From Acidobacteriota bacterium (GTDB lineage Bacteria; Acidobacteriota; Thermoanaerobaculia; Multivoradales; Multivoraceae), in assembly GCA_028877275.1 (NCBI GenBank), contig JAPPFP010000021.1, positions 1 through 64,000 on the forward strand: 64,000 nt of DNA, in the 5' to 3' direction. This document shows positions 35,009-44,691 of this stretch, piece after piece. How positions within the stretch are numbered: the first letter of the stretch is position 1; each line of letters starts with the position of its first letter. The notes under the pieces are model-generated. The model did no database searches. It worked only from the letters and a program-made list of their open reading frames with translations, and was not told where the DNA came from. A program made the position numbers and the translations under genes.

Positions 35009-37355
35009 CCCGGGACTTCAGGTCCTCGTGCCGGCGAGCGTGCTGGCGCTTGTCCTTGTCGCCTGTGGACCCGACACGGAGGACGCAGCCCCAGGTACGG
35101 CCGAGGTGGACGTGGCGCACCTGCTCGGCGGAGCTTCGACGAGGCAGCCCTCCGTCATTCTGATCACGATCGACACCTTGCGGGCCGACCGGCTGTCGAG
35201 CTACGGGTCGGATCGGGTCGCGACGCCGCACATCGACCGCTTCGCGGCGGAGGGCATCCGCTTCGCCAACGCGTCGTCGACGGTGCCGTTCACGTTGCCG
35301 GCCCATAGCTCGATCATGACCGGGCTCTATCCGCCGTCCCACGGAGTGCGGGAGAACGTCGGCTACGTGCTGGCGCCCGAGCTCGTGACCCTCGCCGAGC
35401 GGTTCCGGGACGGCGGCTACCGGACGGGCGGTTTCGTCAGCGCGTTCGTGCTCGACGCGCGCTGGGGGATCGCCCGGGGCTTCGACACGTACGTCGACGA
35501 CTTCGACCTCGACGCGATGGCCGGCGCCAACCTGGGCTCGGTTCAGCGGGCCGGTCCGGAGACGATCGGGCACGCGATCACGTGGCTCGACGGCGCGGGA
35601 GGCGAGGGGCCGTTCTTTCTGTGGCTCCACCTGTTCGACCCTCACGATCCGTACGACCCGCCGGAGCCGTTCCGGTCCGAGTACCAGGGGCGGCCCTATG
35701 ATGGCGAGGTCGCCTACACGGACTCGCTGATCGGCGAGTTCCGCGCCGCCCTCGAGGAGCGCGGGCTGTTCGACGAGTCCGTCGTCGTGCTGACCGCCGA
35801 CCACGGCGAAGGACTCGGCGACCACGGTGAGAGCTATCACGGGTTCTTCGTCTACGACACGACGGTTCACGTGCCGCTCGTCGTCCGGTTGCCCGGCGGC
35901 GTCGAGGCGGGTCGGGTCGTCGGTGACGCCGTGAGCCACGTCGACATCGCGCCGACCCTGATCGAGCTTCTGGACCTCGACGGAGCCGGCGCGGCGCAGG
36001 GCCGGAGTCTCCTCCCGGACATGCAGGGACTGCCGAATCCGCTTGCCGAACGTGGCGTCTACGCCGAGTCCTTCTACGCGCTCGACCACTACGGCTGGGC
36101 GCCGCTTCGCTCGCTGCGCACGGCGGAGCACAAGTACATCGAAGCGCCTGAACCCGAGCTCTACGCTTTGCTGGAGGACCCGGGCGAACTCGCGAACGTT
36201 CTCCTCGAAGAGCGCGATCTGTCGCGCCACCTGCGGGCGGAGACTCTCGATCTCGCGGCGGAACTCGATCGGGCGGCTCCGAGTGCCAGCGCCGAACCGG
36301 ATCTCGACGAAGACACGCTGGCGCAGTTGCGCGCGCTTGGCTATCTCGCAGGCCGCGGTGCCGCCGGCCGGGGGGATTCCGAAGGCCCGCGCGCCGACCC
36401 GAAGGACAAGGCGCACCTCCACCGCGCCATCATGCGGGCGCAGAGCGCTTTCGGCGCCGGCGACGAGGACGCGGCAGCGGCCGAGTTGCGGGCGGCGCTG
36501 TCCGAAGACGAGGGGCTGCTCGACGCGCACCAGCTTCTGGGCACGATCACGCTCCTCGGGGGCGATCCCGAACCGGCGATCGGCCACTTCCAGCGCGCGC
36601 TGGCTCTGGATCCGGAACACCGCCAGTCGCTGCTCGGCCTCGCCAATGCGTACCGCGAGTTGGGACGCATCGACGAGGCGGTCGTCGGCTACCGCCGGCT
36701 GCTTGACGTCGCGGGCCAGGACGCGAAGGCGACGATGGCGCTGGCTCGGATCCACGTCGACGGCGGCGAACTGAGCGAAGCCGAGAGGGTGCTGACCGCC
36801 GCTGCCGAAGGGCGCGAACCGCCCGCCGTCATCGCGAACAAGCTGGGCGAGGTGATGGCGCTCCTGGGCCGCCGCGGCGATGCGGAGGCGAAGTTCCGCC
36901 AGGCCATCGCTTCGAATCCGGAGCTGGGCGAGGCGCACTTCAACCTGGCGGTCCTGCTGGATGAGTCGGGGCGCACGGAGGACGCGATCATCGCCTACCG
37001 GCAGGCGACCGAACTGCACGCCCGGGACCACCGGCCCCGCTTCAATCTGGGCCGCCTCTACGGCCGGCAGGGCCGCGCGGATCTCCAGATCGAGGCCTAC
37101 CGCGGCGCGGTCGAGGCGGCGCCGGACTTCACCGTCGGCTACTTCCATCTGGCGAAGGCGCTGATGGACCACGGGCGGGACCTCGAGGAGGCGGAGACGT
37201 TCGTGCGCCGGGGTCTGGAGAGCGAGCCGGAGGGGCGGGACGGCGCGCTCGGCTACTTCGTGCTCGCCGACATCTTGAACCGGCTGGGCCGCGCGGCCGA
37301 GGAGCGGCAGGCGCTGGCGCGAGGGCAAGAACTCCTAGCCGGCGGCGAGCGCTGA
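34980..37355 (+). CDS. Sulfatase-fold lipoprotein with TPR repeats
   Basis: The 791-residue protein has a lipoprotein signal ending LVLVAC, then an alkaline-phosphatase-superfamily domain: ITIDTLRADR with metal Asp65, and late TADHGEGLGDHGE. The expected formylglycine Cys/Ser is replaced by Thr105 in T-L-P-A-H-S (Arg also missing), as in LtaS-type phosphoglycerol transferases. It is therefore probably not a true sulfatase, but a transferase or phosphohydrolase. From about residue 470 to the end there are several TPR-like repeats (LGTITLLGGDPEPAIGHFQRAL and others). ATG 34980 overlaps the upstream gene by 29 bp. Its last 21 bases overlap a convergent alpha/beta hydrolase. Confidence 0.85.
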   Translation: MRSASGAGCSPGLQVLVPASVLALVLVACGPDTEDAAPGTAEVDVAHLLGGASTRQPSVILITIDTLRADRLSSYGSDRVATPHIDRFAAEGIRFANASSTVPFTLPAHSSIMTGLYPPSHGVRENVGYVLAPELVTLAERFRDGGYRTGGFVSAFVLDARWGIARGFDTYVDDFDLDAMAGANLGSVQRAGPETIGHAITWLDGAGGEGPFFLWLHLFDPHDPYDPPEPFRSEYQGRPYDGEVAYTDSLIGEFRAALEERGLFDESVVVLTADHGEGLGDHGESYHGFFVYDTTVHVPLVVRLPGGVEAGRVVGDAVSHVDIAPTLIELLDLDGAGAAQGRSLLPDMQGLPNPLAERGVYAESFYALDHYGWAPLRSLRTAEHKYIEAPEPELYALLEDPGELANVLLEERDLSRHLRAETLDLAAELDRAAPSASAEPDLDEDTLAQLRALGYLAGRGAAGRGDSEGPRADPKDKAHLHRAIMRAQSAFGAGDEDAAAAELRAALSEDEGLLDAHQLLGTITLLGGDPEPAIGHFQRALALDPEHRQSLLGLANAYRELGRIDEAVVGYRRLLDVAGQDAKATMALARIHVDGGELSEAERVLTAAAEGREPPAVIANKLGEVMALLGRRGDAEAKFRQAIASNPELGEAHFNLAVLLDESGRTEDAIIAYRQATELHARDHRPRFNLGRLYGRQGRADLQIEAYRGAVEAAPDFTVGYFHLAKALMDHGRDLEEAETFVRRGLESEPEGRDGALGYFVLADILNRLGRAAEERQALARGQELLAGGER

Positions 37356-38195
37356 GGCCACAAGGACCGCCATCTGCTCCGGATCCTCGAGCGGGCCGAG
37401 GTGGCCGAGCCCGTCTATCTCGAGGAACAGCACGTTCGGCAGTTCGCCCACGATCGACTCGGCCCAGTACGCGGGTCCCGGGATGAGGACGGAGCCTCGC
37501 ATCAGTGTCACGGGGCATTCCACCTGGCGGAGGCCGTCCCAGGCACGGTGATGGGGCCCCATGAGGTAGAGCTGGGCCTCGACGTCGGGGTCACACTTGA
37601 TCTCGACCGCGCCTTCCCTTGACGGGGCGAAGCCGTGGCGGACGTAGACTTCGAGCGCTTCCGGGTCGAGCAGGGAGTAGGGGACCTTCTCGGAGTAGTT
37701 GGCGACGGCGGCTTCGTGCGACGCGAAGCGTCTGCGGCGACGTCTGGTCCGTTCGACCCAGACCCCGAGGCGAGCGTCGTCGTCCGTGACGCCGGGTGGA
37801 TAGATGACCGGCTCGTAGCAGACGAGTCCCGCGAACAGGCCCGGCCTCTCGGGCGCGATCATCAGCAGCGAGGCGGCGCCCATCGAATGGCCGAAACCGA
37901 ACAGCGGTCGGTCGGCGCCGAGTTCCAGCGCGTCGATCGCCGCGACCAGGTCCTCCGCGCAGCTCTCCCAGCGGTAGTCGAGTCCGTCCGGCGCGGTCGC
38001 GTCGCCATGCCCCCTCAGGTCGATGCTGATCCGGCGAAAGCCGTCTAGCCGCTGGAGCATCGGGTCGTAGACCCGCCCGTGGAAGCCGGTGGCGTGGCCG
38101 GCGATCAGGTCGGGGCCTTCACCGCCGAAGTCGTAGACCGCGACTTCGACTCCATCGGTGGACGGGACGCGATGGACGGAGACCGGTTCGAGCAT
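37335..38195 (-). CDS. Alpha/beta hydrolase
   Basis: A 286-residue alpha/beta hydrolase with GFGHSMGAAS as the nucleophile elbow, LIAGHATGFHG as the oxyanion region and the late GLGHLGPLEDP for the catalytic His. The physiological ester or amide is unknown. Its 3' end overlaps the convergent sulfatase-TPR gene by 21 bp. The start at 38195 is divergent from the histidine kinase, so the 53 bp between 38195 and 38249 must hold both promoters. Confidence 0.86.
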   Translation of the reverse strand: MLEPVSVHRVPSTDGVEVAVYDFGGEGPDLIAGHATGFHGRVYDPMLQRLDGFRRISIDLRGHGDATAPDGLDYRWESCAEDLVAAIDALELGADRPLFGFGHSMGAASLLMIAPERPGLFAGLVCYEPVIYPPGVTDDDARLGVWVERTRRRRRRFASHEAAVANYSEKVPYSLLDPEALEVYVRHGFAPSREGAVEIKCDPDVEAQLYLMGPHHRAWDGLRQVECPVTLMRGSVLIPGPAYWAESIVGELPNVLFLEIDGLGHLGPLEDPEQMAVLVASALAAG

Positions 38196-38248
38196 CGGTG
38201 GCGGAAACTAGCAGCATCCGGCTCAGGCCCTCGTTGCAGAATAGAGCG

Positions 38249-39391
38249 ATGCCGAAGCATGTCGCCCGGTTCGGCCGGGGAAGCCGCCGCTCGGCGGAGA
38301 GCCTCCGGGTGTGGCGGCTGCAAATCGGCTTCCTCCTCCTGCTCGCGATCACCGCCGTGCAGGTCGTCTGGTGGCTGGTCGACCAGTCCAGGCTCGCGGA
38401 CCGCATTGCCTCGGACCGCGTCGCCGAGGTCGAACTGGACCGGGAGGCGGCGGAGGCGTCACTGCGAGCGGGTCAGTCGGGCGAGGAACTCCGCGCCCTC
38501 TACCCGCACCTGGAGATCGACGCCGGGGAGGTGAGGGTCCGCGCCGAAGCCCACGCCGCGATCGAACGGGACCGCCGCAGTCACCTGAACCAGTATCGCT
38601 GGGAGGGGGGGTTCTTTCTGGCGGTGATCGCGGGCGGGGTGTTGCTCATGTGGGGCGTGCTGCGCCGGGAGGCGGACCTCCTGTCTCGCCAGCAGAACTT
38701 CCTCGCGGCCGTGTCGCACGAGTTGCGGAGTCCGCTGGCGAGCCTGCGGCTGACGACGGAGACGTTGCTGCTCCGCGACCTGGTAGCGGCCGACAGGCGT
38801 TCCCTCCTGGAACGCAACCTGGAAGACCTGAGGCGTCTGGAACGGATGATCGGCAACCTGCTGGAAACGAACCGTCTGGAGCACGCGAAAGTCAGGCCGC
38901 GTCGCGAACCGGTCGACCTGGCGGACGCGGTGTCCCTCGCCTTCGCCGAACTCGGGCACCGGGACGACGGCAGCGAGGACATCGAAATCGAGGTCAGGGT
39001 CGAGGACGGCCTCGATCTGCAGGCCGATCCGGTGGGCCTGGGGACGGTGCTGCGAAATCTGATCGGCAACGCGATCGAGTCTGCCCAGGCGGCCGGCACG
39101 AGGGTGGAAGTCACCGCCAGACGGCTGGACTCGACCGTTGAACTCGAGGTCTTGGACGATGGCGTCGGCTTCGATCCCGCGGACGGCCGTCGCCTGTTCG
39201 AGAAGTTCTACCGTCCCGGCAGCGAGTTGCGGCGCGACAAGAAGGGCAGCGGTCTCGGGCTCTACCTGGTGCGCAGCTTCGTGACGCTCGAGGGAGGGGA
39301 AGTGGAGGCGAGCAGCGAGGGCCCGGGTCGTGGCGCCGTGTTTCGTGTTACGTGGCCGATCAGGCGGCAGGCGGTGGGATCGGCAACGTGA
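38249..39391 (+). CDS. Two-component sensor histidine kinase
   Basis: The 380-residue kinase has two membrane helices (IGFLLLLAITAVQVVWWLVD near the start, LAVIAGGVLLMWGVL near residue 140) around a short periplasmic part. The DHp phospho-acceptor is in FLAAVSHELRSPLASLRL. The ATPase lid/N box is NLIGNAIESAQ, G1 is DDGVGFDP and G2 is GSGLGLYLVRSF. Start ATG 38249 is preferred to the GTG at 38198, which would begin three bases after the divergent gene's start. The response regulator overlaps its stop by GTGA. Confidence 0.9.
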   Translation: MPKHVARFGRGSRRSAESLRVWRLQIGFLLLLAITAVQVVWWLVDQSRLADRIASDRVAEVELDREAAEASLRAGQSGEELRALYPHLEIDAGEVRVRAEAHAAIERDRRSHLNQYRWEGGFFLAVIAGGVLLMWGVLRREADLLSRQQNFLAAVSHELRSPLASLRLTTETLLLRDLVAADRRSLLERNLEDLRRLERMIGNLLETNRLEHAKVRPRREPVDLADAVSLAFAELGHRDDGSEDIEIEVRVEDGLDLQADPVGLGTVLRNLIGNAIESAQAAGTRVEVTARRLDSTVELEVLDDGVGFDPADGRRLFEKFYRPGSELRRDKKGSGLGLYLVRSFVTLEGGEVEASSEGPGRGAVFRVTWPIRRQAVGSAT

Positions 39392-40104
39392 CGTCCGCCA
39401 TCGAAGACCGGGTACGGGTTCTGCTGATCGAGGACGAGGAGAACCTCGCCGCCGGCATCCGCTTCAATCTGGAGGCGGAGGGGCTGGACGTCGACTGGGT
39501 TCGCGACGGCCGGCAGGCGCTGGAGCGGATCCGGGATCCGCGCTACCAGCTCGTGATTCTCGATGTGATGTTGCCGGGCGTGGACGGCTTCACGTTGTGC
39601 GAGGAGGCGCGTGGAGCTGGCGTCGATACGCCCGTCCTCTTCCTGACTGCCAAGGCGGAGGTCTCCGACCGGATTCGCGGGCTCGAAGCCGGAGGCGACG
39701 ACTACCTCGCCAAGCCGTTTCACCTGACGGAGCTCCTGCTGCGCGTGCAGGCGATCCTCCGGCGGCGGTCATGGCGTCCCGGCGACGCGCCGGATACGGT
39801 GCGCTTCGGCGGCAACCACTTCGACTTCGCGGCCTTCGCCGGCGCTTCCTGGGACGGTCAGACGCAGCAGTTGACCCAGAAGGAGGCAATGATCCTCAAG
39901 ACCCTGGCGGCGCGGGAGGGCGAGGTCGTCTCGCGCGAGGACATCCTGGATCGTGTCTGGGGTTACGAGGCCTTTCCGTCGTCACGAACCGTCGACAATT
40001 TCATCCTCCGGCTGCGCAGACGCTTCGAACCCGATCCCGAGCGCCCGCGCCACTTCCACACCGTCCGCGGCGTCGGCTACCGCTTTACCGCCGACGCGGA
40101 TTGA
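39388..40104 (+). CDS. OmpR-family response regulator
   Basis: A 238-residue regulator with a receiver domain (VLLIEDEENLAAG, phospho-acceptor Asp in LVILDVMLPG, LTAKAE, K in DDYLAKPF) and a winged-helix DNA-binding domain in the last 100 residues (VVSREDILDRVWGYEAFPSSRTVDNFILRLRR and FHTVRGVGYRFT). The GTG start at 39388 overlaps the kinase stop by GTGA. Kinase and regulator thus form a cognate pair. No target operator is identified. Confidence 0.92.
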   Translation: MTSAIEDRVRVLLIEDEENLAAGIRFNLEAEGLDVDWVRDGRQALERIRDPRYQLVILDVMLPGVDGFTLCEEARGAGVDTPVLFLTAKAEVSDRIRGLEAGGDDYLAKPFHLTELLLRVQAILRRRSWRPGDAPDTVRFGGNHFDFAAFAGASWDGQTQQLTQKEAMILKTLAAREGEVVSREDILDRVWGYEAFPSSRTVDNFILRLRRRFEPDPERPRHFHTVRGVGYRFTADAD

Positions 40105-40114
40105 CCCGCGACCG

Positions 40115-40843
40115 CTACTCGACTTCGAGCAGTTCGATTTCGAAGATGAGAGCGGCGCCGGGGGGGATGACGGGAGCCGAACCGTGGACGCCGTAACCGA
40201 GTTCGGCGGACAGGAAGAGCTCCCATTTGGCGCCGGGCTTCATGAGTTGCAGCGCTTCGGTCCAGCCCGGGATCATGCCGCCCACGGCGAAGGTCGCCGG
40301 CTGGCCTCGGTCGTAGCTGCTGTCGAACTGGGTGCCGTCGATGAGTGTGCCGCGATAGTTGACCGTGACCATCTGGTTGGCGGTCGGGCTCTCTCCGCTG
40401 CCGGCGCGGAGTTCTCGATAGAGGAGCCCGGAGTCGGTCTTGACGATGCCGTCCTCGTCTGCCTTCGCGGCCAGAAACGCCGCACTCCGGGCGGTGTTCT
40501 CGAGCAGCGCCGCCTGTCGCGCGCGATCCGCGTGCGCCTGCATCTTGCCGCCGAGTTCCGCGAGTATGCTGTCGATCTCATCGGAATCCATCGCCTCCGA
40601 CCCTTCGAGTGAGTCCTTGAAGCCTCGGAGAAGCAGTTCGGCATCCAGGACCAGATCATCGGGACTCAGGTTGCTGCCGATGTTCGCGCCGAGCGCATAG
40701 GAGGCCTTTTCGTGCCAGGTTCCTGTGATCGGCGGTTGATCCCCGTCGTTGGAGCCGTCCTCTTCCTGGGCGCAGGCTGCCGCCGCGGCAAGGAGTACGA
40801 GGATGGCTGCGGTCAACAGGAGGGGGGTGCGTGGCTTGTTCAT
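40115..40843 (-). CDS. FKBP-type peptidyl-prolyl cis-trans isomerase, lipoprotein
   Basis: A 242-residue envelope protein. The leader LLLTAAILVLLAAAAACAQ has a lipobox-like AAAC. A dimerisation-type helical region (about 50-130) precedes the FKBP domain, which has VTVNYRGTLIDGTQFDSSYDRG, GGMIPGWTEALQLM and the last IPPGAALIFEIELL. This layout matches FkpA/Mip-like chaperones of the envelope. Start ATG 40843 (MNKPRT) is preferred; an in-frame ATG lies at 40852. The gene is convergent with the response regulator and divergent from uppP. Confidence 0.88.
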   Translation of the reverse strand: MNKPRTPLLLTAAILVLLAAAAACAQEEDGSNDGDQPPITGTWHEKASYALGANIGSNLSPDDLVLDAELLLRGFKDSLEGSEAMDSDEIDSILAELGGKMQAHADRARQAALLENTARSAAFLAAKADEDGIVKTDSGLLYRELRAGSGESPTANQMVTVNYRGTLIDGTQFDSSYDRGQPATFAVGGMIPGWTEALQLMKPGAKWELFLSAELGYGVHGSAPVIPPGAALIFEIELLEVE

Positions 40844-40900
40844 GGCGCGCATCGTATCCGCAACAGGGAGTTCGTGTGACCGCTCCGCTATCCTCGTCGC

Positions 40901-41707
40901 GTGGGGCCGCTGCAGTTGATCCTCGTGGCTCTCGTGCAGGGGCTGACCGAGTACCTGCCGATCAGCTCGACGGCGCACCTCATCCTGCTGCCGCGACTGT
41001 TCGGCTGGTCGGATCAGGGTCTGGCGGTCGATGTGGCGGCGAACACGGGTACGTTGCTGGCCGTCGTCGCGTACTTCCGAAAGGACCTTGCCGTCTATGT
41101 CCGGGCGCTGTTCCGCGCTGGCGAGGACGGCGATCGGAACGGTGACCAAAGCGCGCGCCGGATGATCCCGCTGCTGGCGTTGGCCTCGCTGCCGGTTCTC
41201 TTGGTCGGCATCGCGGCGGGTGACTGGATTGCCGGAGATGCCCGCAGTCCGGGCGTGATCGCCTGGGCGACGATCGGCTTCGGACTGGTGCTCGGGGTCG
41301 CGGACCGCTGGGGGCCGCGGGAGCGTCGGCTCGAGCAGGTGAACTGGCGGCATGCGCTGATGTTCGGGCTCGCGCAGGCGATGGCGCTCATTCCGGGCGC
41401 CTCGCGGGCCGGAGTCGTCATCAGCGCCGGCCGGCTGCTCGGCTTCGACCGCGAGTCGTCGGCCCGCTTCGCCTTCCTGTTGGCGCTGCCGGTCGGCCTC
41501 TTCGTCGCCGGCAAGGACAGTCTGGACCTGGCGAGCGGCGCGCTGCCGCTGTCCCAACTGCCCTCGCTGCTCCTGGTCGCCGCGGTGTCGGCTGCGGTCG
41601 GCTACCTGGTGATCGGCGGCCTGCTCGGCTGGCTCAGGCGCCGCAGCCTGCAGGTCTTCGTCGGCTACCGGCTGGCGCTCGGCGCCGTGCTGCTGTTGGT
41701 CTTCTAG
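40901..41707 (+). CDS. uppP: Undecaprenyl-diphosphate phosphatase
   Basis: A 268-residue membrane protein of the BacA/UppP family. The signature LVALVQGLTEYLPISSTAHLILLP occurs near the N-terminus and AMALIPGASRAGVVISAGRLLGF supplies the second PGxSRS-like loop. It recycles C55-PP to C55-P for cell-wall synthesis. The start is GTG at 40901. Length and helices match the family. Confidence 0.92.
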   Translation: MGPLQLILVALVQGLTEYLPISSTAHLILLPRLFGWSDQGLAVDVAANTGTLLAVVAYFRKDLAVYVRALFRAGEDGDRNGDQSARRMIPLLALASLPVLLVGIAAGDWIAGDARSPGVIAWATIGFGLVLGVADRWGPRERRLEQVNWRHALMFGLAQAMALIPGASRAGVVISAGRLLGFDRESSARFAFLLALPVGLFVAGKDSLDLASGALPLSQLPSLLLVAAVSAAVGYLVIGGLLGWLRRRSLQVFVGYRLALGAVLLLVF

Positions 41708-41813
41708 CCGATTATCGCGCGCCGCTCGTGGCTTGATCGCTAGAAGATCACTCGTAAGCGTCACACTGACGGAAAGGACGGCGACCTGAAGGAAAACTGG
41801 GGAAGGACGTGTC

Positions 41814-42968
41814 GTGAGCCCGCTCGATGCCTTCGATCGCGTCCTCGCGGCGCTGCATCGGGCCGCCCTCGACGACGCCCACTGGCCTGCCGCGGCTGCC
41901 CTGGTGGACGAAGAGTGCGGCACTGCGGGCAATGTTCTGGTCGTCAGCGAAGGAGCCGGCGACGACGTGCGCATCAACTTCACCCGGTATCTGTACCGCG
42001 GCGAGCCTCGACCCGAACTGGCGCGCGAGTACTTCGATGTGTACCACCCCTACGATGAGGCGGTACCCCGCGTCAGGGAGCTGCCCGCAGGCACGGTGGC
42101 TCATACGCCTTCCCTGTACACCGAAGAGGAGTTGAAGACATCGCGGGCCTACAACGAGGCATGGCTCCACTGCATCTGTCAGAACGGCTTGTGCATTCCC
42201 CTCCTCGTCGAGCCGGGCGGCCTGCGCATCATCTGGGGGTTTGCCGATCCGATCGCCACCGGCGACTGGCAGTCCGCTCAACTCGAGTTGATCAAGTCTC
42301 TGCTGCCGCATGTCCGGCAGGCCGTCCGCGTTCGTCAGGCGCTGGCCGGCGCCGACGCGTTGAGCGCCGGCCTGTCCAACCTGCTGGACAGGAGCCGGAT
42401 CGGCATCCTGCACCTGGACCGCGGCGGGCGCGTCCGGGCGGCGAACGATCCCGCCCGGGACATCCTGCGCCGCGGCGAGGGGTTGTCTGACCGCGACGAC
42501 GGCGCCCTGCACGCTTCGCTGCCGGCGGATGACGGCCACCTGCAGAAACTGCTGAAGCGTGCGCTGCCGGTGTTCGGGAGCGCGACGCCGCCGGCCGGCG
42601 GTTCAATGAGGATCCAGCGCTCCCTGCCGCGTACGTGGCTCGAACTCTACGTGCATCCGGTCGACGCTCGGCAGGCGGACTTCGGCGGTCGGCGGGTGGC
42701 GGCGCTGGTGCTGCTGGTCGATCCTGAGAGCCGCCCGCGTATCGACCCGGTCCGGCTGTCGGTGTTGCTCGGCCTGTCACCGTCGGAGAGCCGGGTATCG
42801 GCGCTGCTGGCCGAGGGCCGGCCGGTGCGGGAGATCGCCGCCAACACGGGTTACAAGGAAAGCTACGTACGCTGGCTTCTGAAGCAGGCCTACAAGAAGC
42901 AGGACGTGTCCGGCCAGGTCGCCCTGGTACAGCGAGTCCTGACCGCGTATGCCTTCCCGCAGCGCTGA
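41814..42968 (+). CDS. LuxR-type regulator with PAS-like sensory region
   Basis: A 384-residue protein with a LuxR-type helix-turn-helix at the end (LLGLSPSESRVSALLAEGRPVREIAANTGYKESYVRWLLKQAYKK, about 318-366). The middle (about 175-290) holds a PAS-like fold with the LDRSRIGILHLDRGGRVRAAND segment. The N-terminal part (LVVSEGAGDDVRINFTRYLY) is of unknown type. The ligand and target genes are not known. It points toward the leu operon from the other side; a hairpin lies between the two stop codons. Confidence 0.8.
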   Translation: MSPLDAFDRVLAALHRAALDDAHWPAAAALVDEECGTAGNVLVVSEGAGDDVRINFTRYLYRGEPRPELAREYFDVYHPYDEAVPRVRELPAGTVAHTPSLYTEEELKTSRAYNEAWLHCICQNGLCIPLLVEPGGLRIIWGFADPIATGDWQSAQLELIKSLLPHVRQAVRVRQALAGADALSAGLSNLLDRSRIGILHLDRGGRVRAANDPARDILRRGEGLSDRDDGALHASLPADDGHLQKLLKRALPVFGSATPPAGGSMRIQRSLPRTWLELYVHPVDARQADFGGRRVAALVLLVDPESRPRIDPVRLSVLLGLSPSESRVSALLAEGRPVREIAANTGYKESYVRWLLKQAYKKQDVSGQVALVQRVLTAYAFPQR

Positions 42969-42969
42969 G

Positions 42970-42994
42970 GGCGGCGCCGCGGTCAGGCGCCGCC
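42970..42994. terminator. Hairpin between convergent genes (leuB stop in the loop)
   Basis: A 9-bp GC-only perfect stem (42970-42978 with 42986-42994) closes a 7-base loop that contains the leuB stop codon (42983-42985). There is no T run on either side, so it may only partly terminate transcription or may protect 3' ends. Its position between two converging genes fits a bidirectional role. Confidence 0.4.
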
Positions 42995-44053
42995 GATCCT
43001 GTCGGTGATGGCCTGACCCATCTCGGTGGTTGATATGGCGGCCTGGCCGTCGGGCGCCAGATCGGCGGTGCGGAGCCCGTCGTCCAGGACGTTGGCGACC
43101 GCCGCTTCGACCTGGGCCGCCTCCGTCTCCAGGTCGAGGCTGTGGCGGAGCAGCATCGCGGCGCTCAGGATCGCGCCGATCGGGTTGGCTATGCCGCGGC
43201 CCGCGATGTCAGGCGCCGAGCCGTGGACCGGCTCGTACAGACCCTGGCGGCCGGAGCTCAGGGACGCGGAGGGCAGCATTCCGAGCGAACCGGCGAGGAT
43301 CGCCGCCTCGTCGCTGAGGATGTCGCCGAACATGTTGCCGGCGAGGATCACGTCGTAGTCCGCGGGCGAGCGCATCAACTGCATCGCGAAGGCGTCCACG
43401 AGGTGGTGGCTGACCTCGACGTCCGGATACGCGCTCGCGACTTCGGTCACGGATCGCCGCCAGAGCCGCATCGAGGCCAGCACGTTCGCCTTGTCGATCG
43501 ACGCGACCTTGCCGCGGCGGCCCCGCGCCGCCCGCAGCGCGACCCGCGCGACCCGCTCGACTTCGGCAGTGGAGTAGACGAGGGTGTCGTGCGCCACGTC
43601 GCCGTCGCCCTGTTCCTGGCGGGGCCCGAAGTAGATGCCGCCGGTCAGCTCCCGCACGAACAGCAGGTCGACGCCGCGCAGCAGTTCGGGCTTGAGCGGC
43701 GCGAACGGAGCGAGGGACTCGAACACCGGAACCGGGCGCAGGTTGGCGAACAGGCCCATCTCCGCCCGCAGATCGAGCAGGCCCTGCTCGGGCCGAAGTT
43801 CGGCGGTCGGATCGGACCACTTCGGACCGCCGACGGCGCCCAGGAGCACCGCGTCGGCCGCCTTGCAGGCGGCCAGGGTGGCGGGCGGCAACGGGTTGTC
43901 GAAATCATCGATCGCGTTGCCGCCCATCGGGTGAGACTCGAGCTGGAAGCCGTGGCCGCCGAGTTCGGCGACGGCGTTCAGGACGCGGGTCGCTTCCGCG
44001 GTGACTTCCGGCCCGACGCCGTCGCCGGGCAGGAGGACGATGTTCGCCTGCAT
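42983..44053 (-). CDS. leuB: 3-isopropylmalate dehydrogenase
   Basis: The 356-residue enzyme has the IMDH signature [18 protein letters not shown] at the start and, near residue 240, [28 protein letters not shown] with the conserved metal-binding Asp pair. It oxidises and decarboxylates 3-isopropylmalate in leucine synthesis. It is the last gene of the eight-gene ilv/leu run, 14 bp after leuD. Confidence 0.95.
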   Translation of the reverse strand: MQANIVLLPGDGVGPEVTAEATRVLNAVAELGGHGFQLESHPMGGNAIDDFDNPLPPATLAACKAADAVLLGAVGGPKWSDPTAELRPEQGLLDLRAEMGLFANLRPVPVFESLAPFAPLKPELLRGVDLLFVRELTGGIYFGPRQEQGDGDVAHDTLVYSTAEVERVARVALRAARGRRGKVASIDKANVLASMRLWRRSVTEVASAYPDVEVSHHLVDAFAMQLMRSPADYDVILAGNMFGDILSDEAAILAGSLGMLPSASLSSGRQGLYEPVHGSAPDIAGRGIANPIGAILSAAMLLRHSLDLETEAAQVEAAVANVLDDGLRTADLAPDGQAAISTTEMGQAITDRIGGA

Positions 44054-44067
44054 GGAGAGTCGTTCGC

Positions 44068-44691
44068 TCAGGCCGAACGGGTGTCGAGCCGCGACGGGTT
44101 GGCGGCCTCGAACGTCTGGATCGCTGCTGCCTGGTTCAGCAGGTAGCCGAACTGATCCGTGCCGTCGAGCAGGCAGCGGCGGGCGAAGGGGTCGACCTCG
44201 AAGTTCGTCTCGCCGCCGCCTGGCAGGCTGAGGGTCTGTGCTTCCAGGTCGATCGTGACCTCGGTTGCCGGATCGGCGGCGACGGCGTCGAACAGCGCGG
44301 CGGAGATTTCTTCGGTCACCGGCACGACGAGCAGGCCGTTCTTCAGCGCGTTGCTGCGGAAGATGTCGGCGAAGGACGTGCTGATGACAGCGCGGAAGCC
44401 GTAACCGACGAGCGCCCAGGGCGCGTGCTCGCGGGAGCTGCCGCAGCCGAAGTTGTCGCCGGCGAGGAGGATCCTGGCCTCGCCGTGCTCGGCGCGGTTC
44501 AGCACGAAGTCCGCGATCGGCTGGCCTTCCGGGTCTCCGTCCCGGTAGCGCCAGCGGGAGAACAGGCCGGAGGCGAGGCCGCTGCGGTCGGTGACCTTCA
44601 GGTAGGACGCCGGGATGATCTGGTCGGTGTCGATGTTCTGGATCGGCAGCGGCGCCATCGTGCCGGTGAAGCGGGTGAAGCTGTTGCTCAC
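44068..44691 (-). CDS. leuD: 3-isopropylmalate dehydratase small subunit
   Basis: The GTG start at 44691 gives a normal N-terminus, [18 protein letters not shown], and overlaps the leuC stop by GTGA. The 207-residue swivel-domain subunit has [20 protein letters not shown] and [18 protein letters not shown], the substrate-binding motif. It pairs with LeuC to isomerise isopropylmalate. Translational coupling with leuC is clear from the overlap. Confidence 0.95.
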   Translation of the reverse strand: MSNSFTRFTGTMAPLPIQNIDTDQIIPASYLKVTDRSGLASGLFSRWRYRDGDPEGQPIADFVLNRAEHGEARILLAGDNFGCGSSREHAPWALVGYGFRAVISTSFADIFRSNALKNGLLVVPVTEEISAALFDAVAADPATEVTIDLEAQTLSLPGGGETNFEVDPFARRCLLDGTDQFGYLLNQAAAIQTFEAANPSRLDTRSA

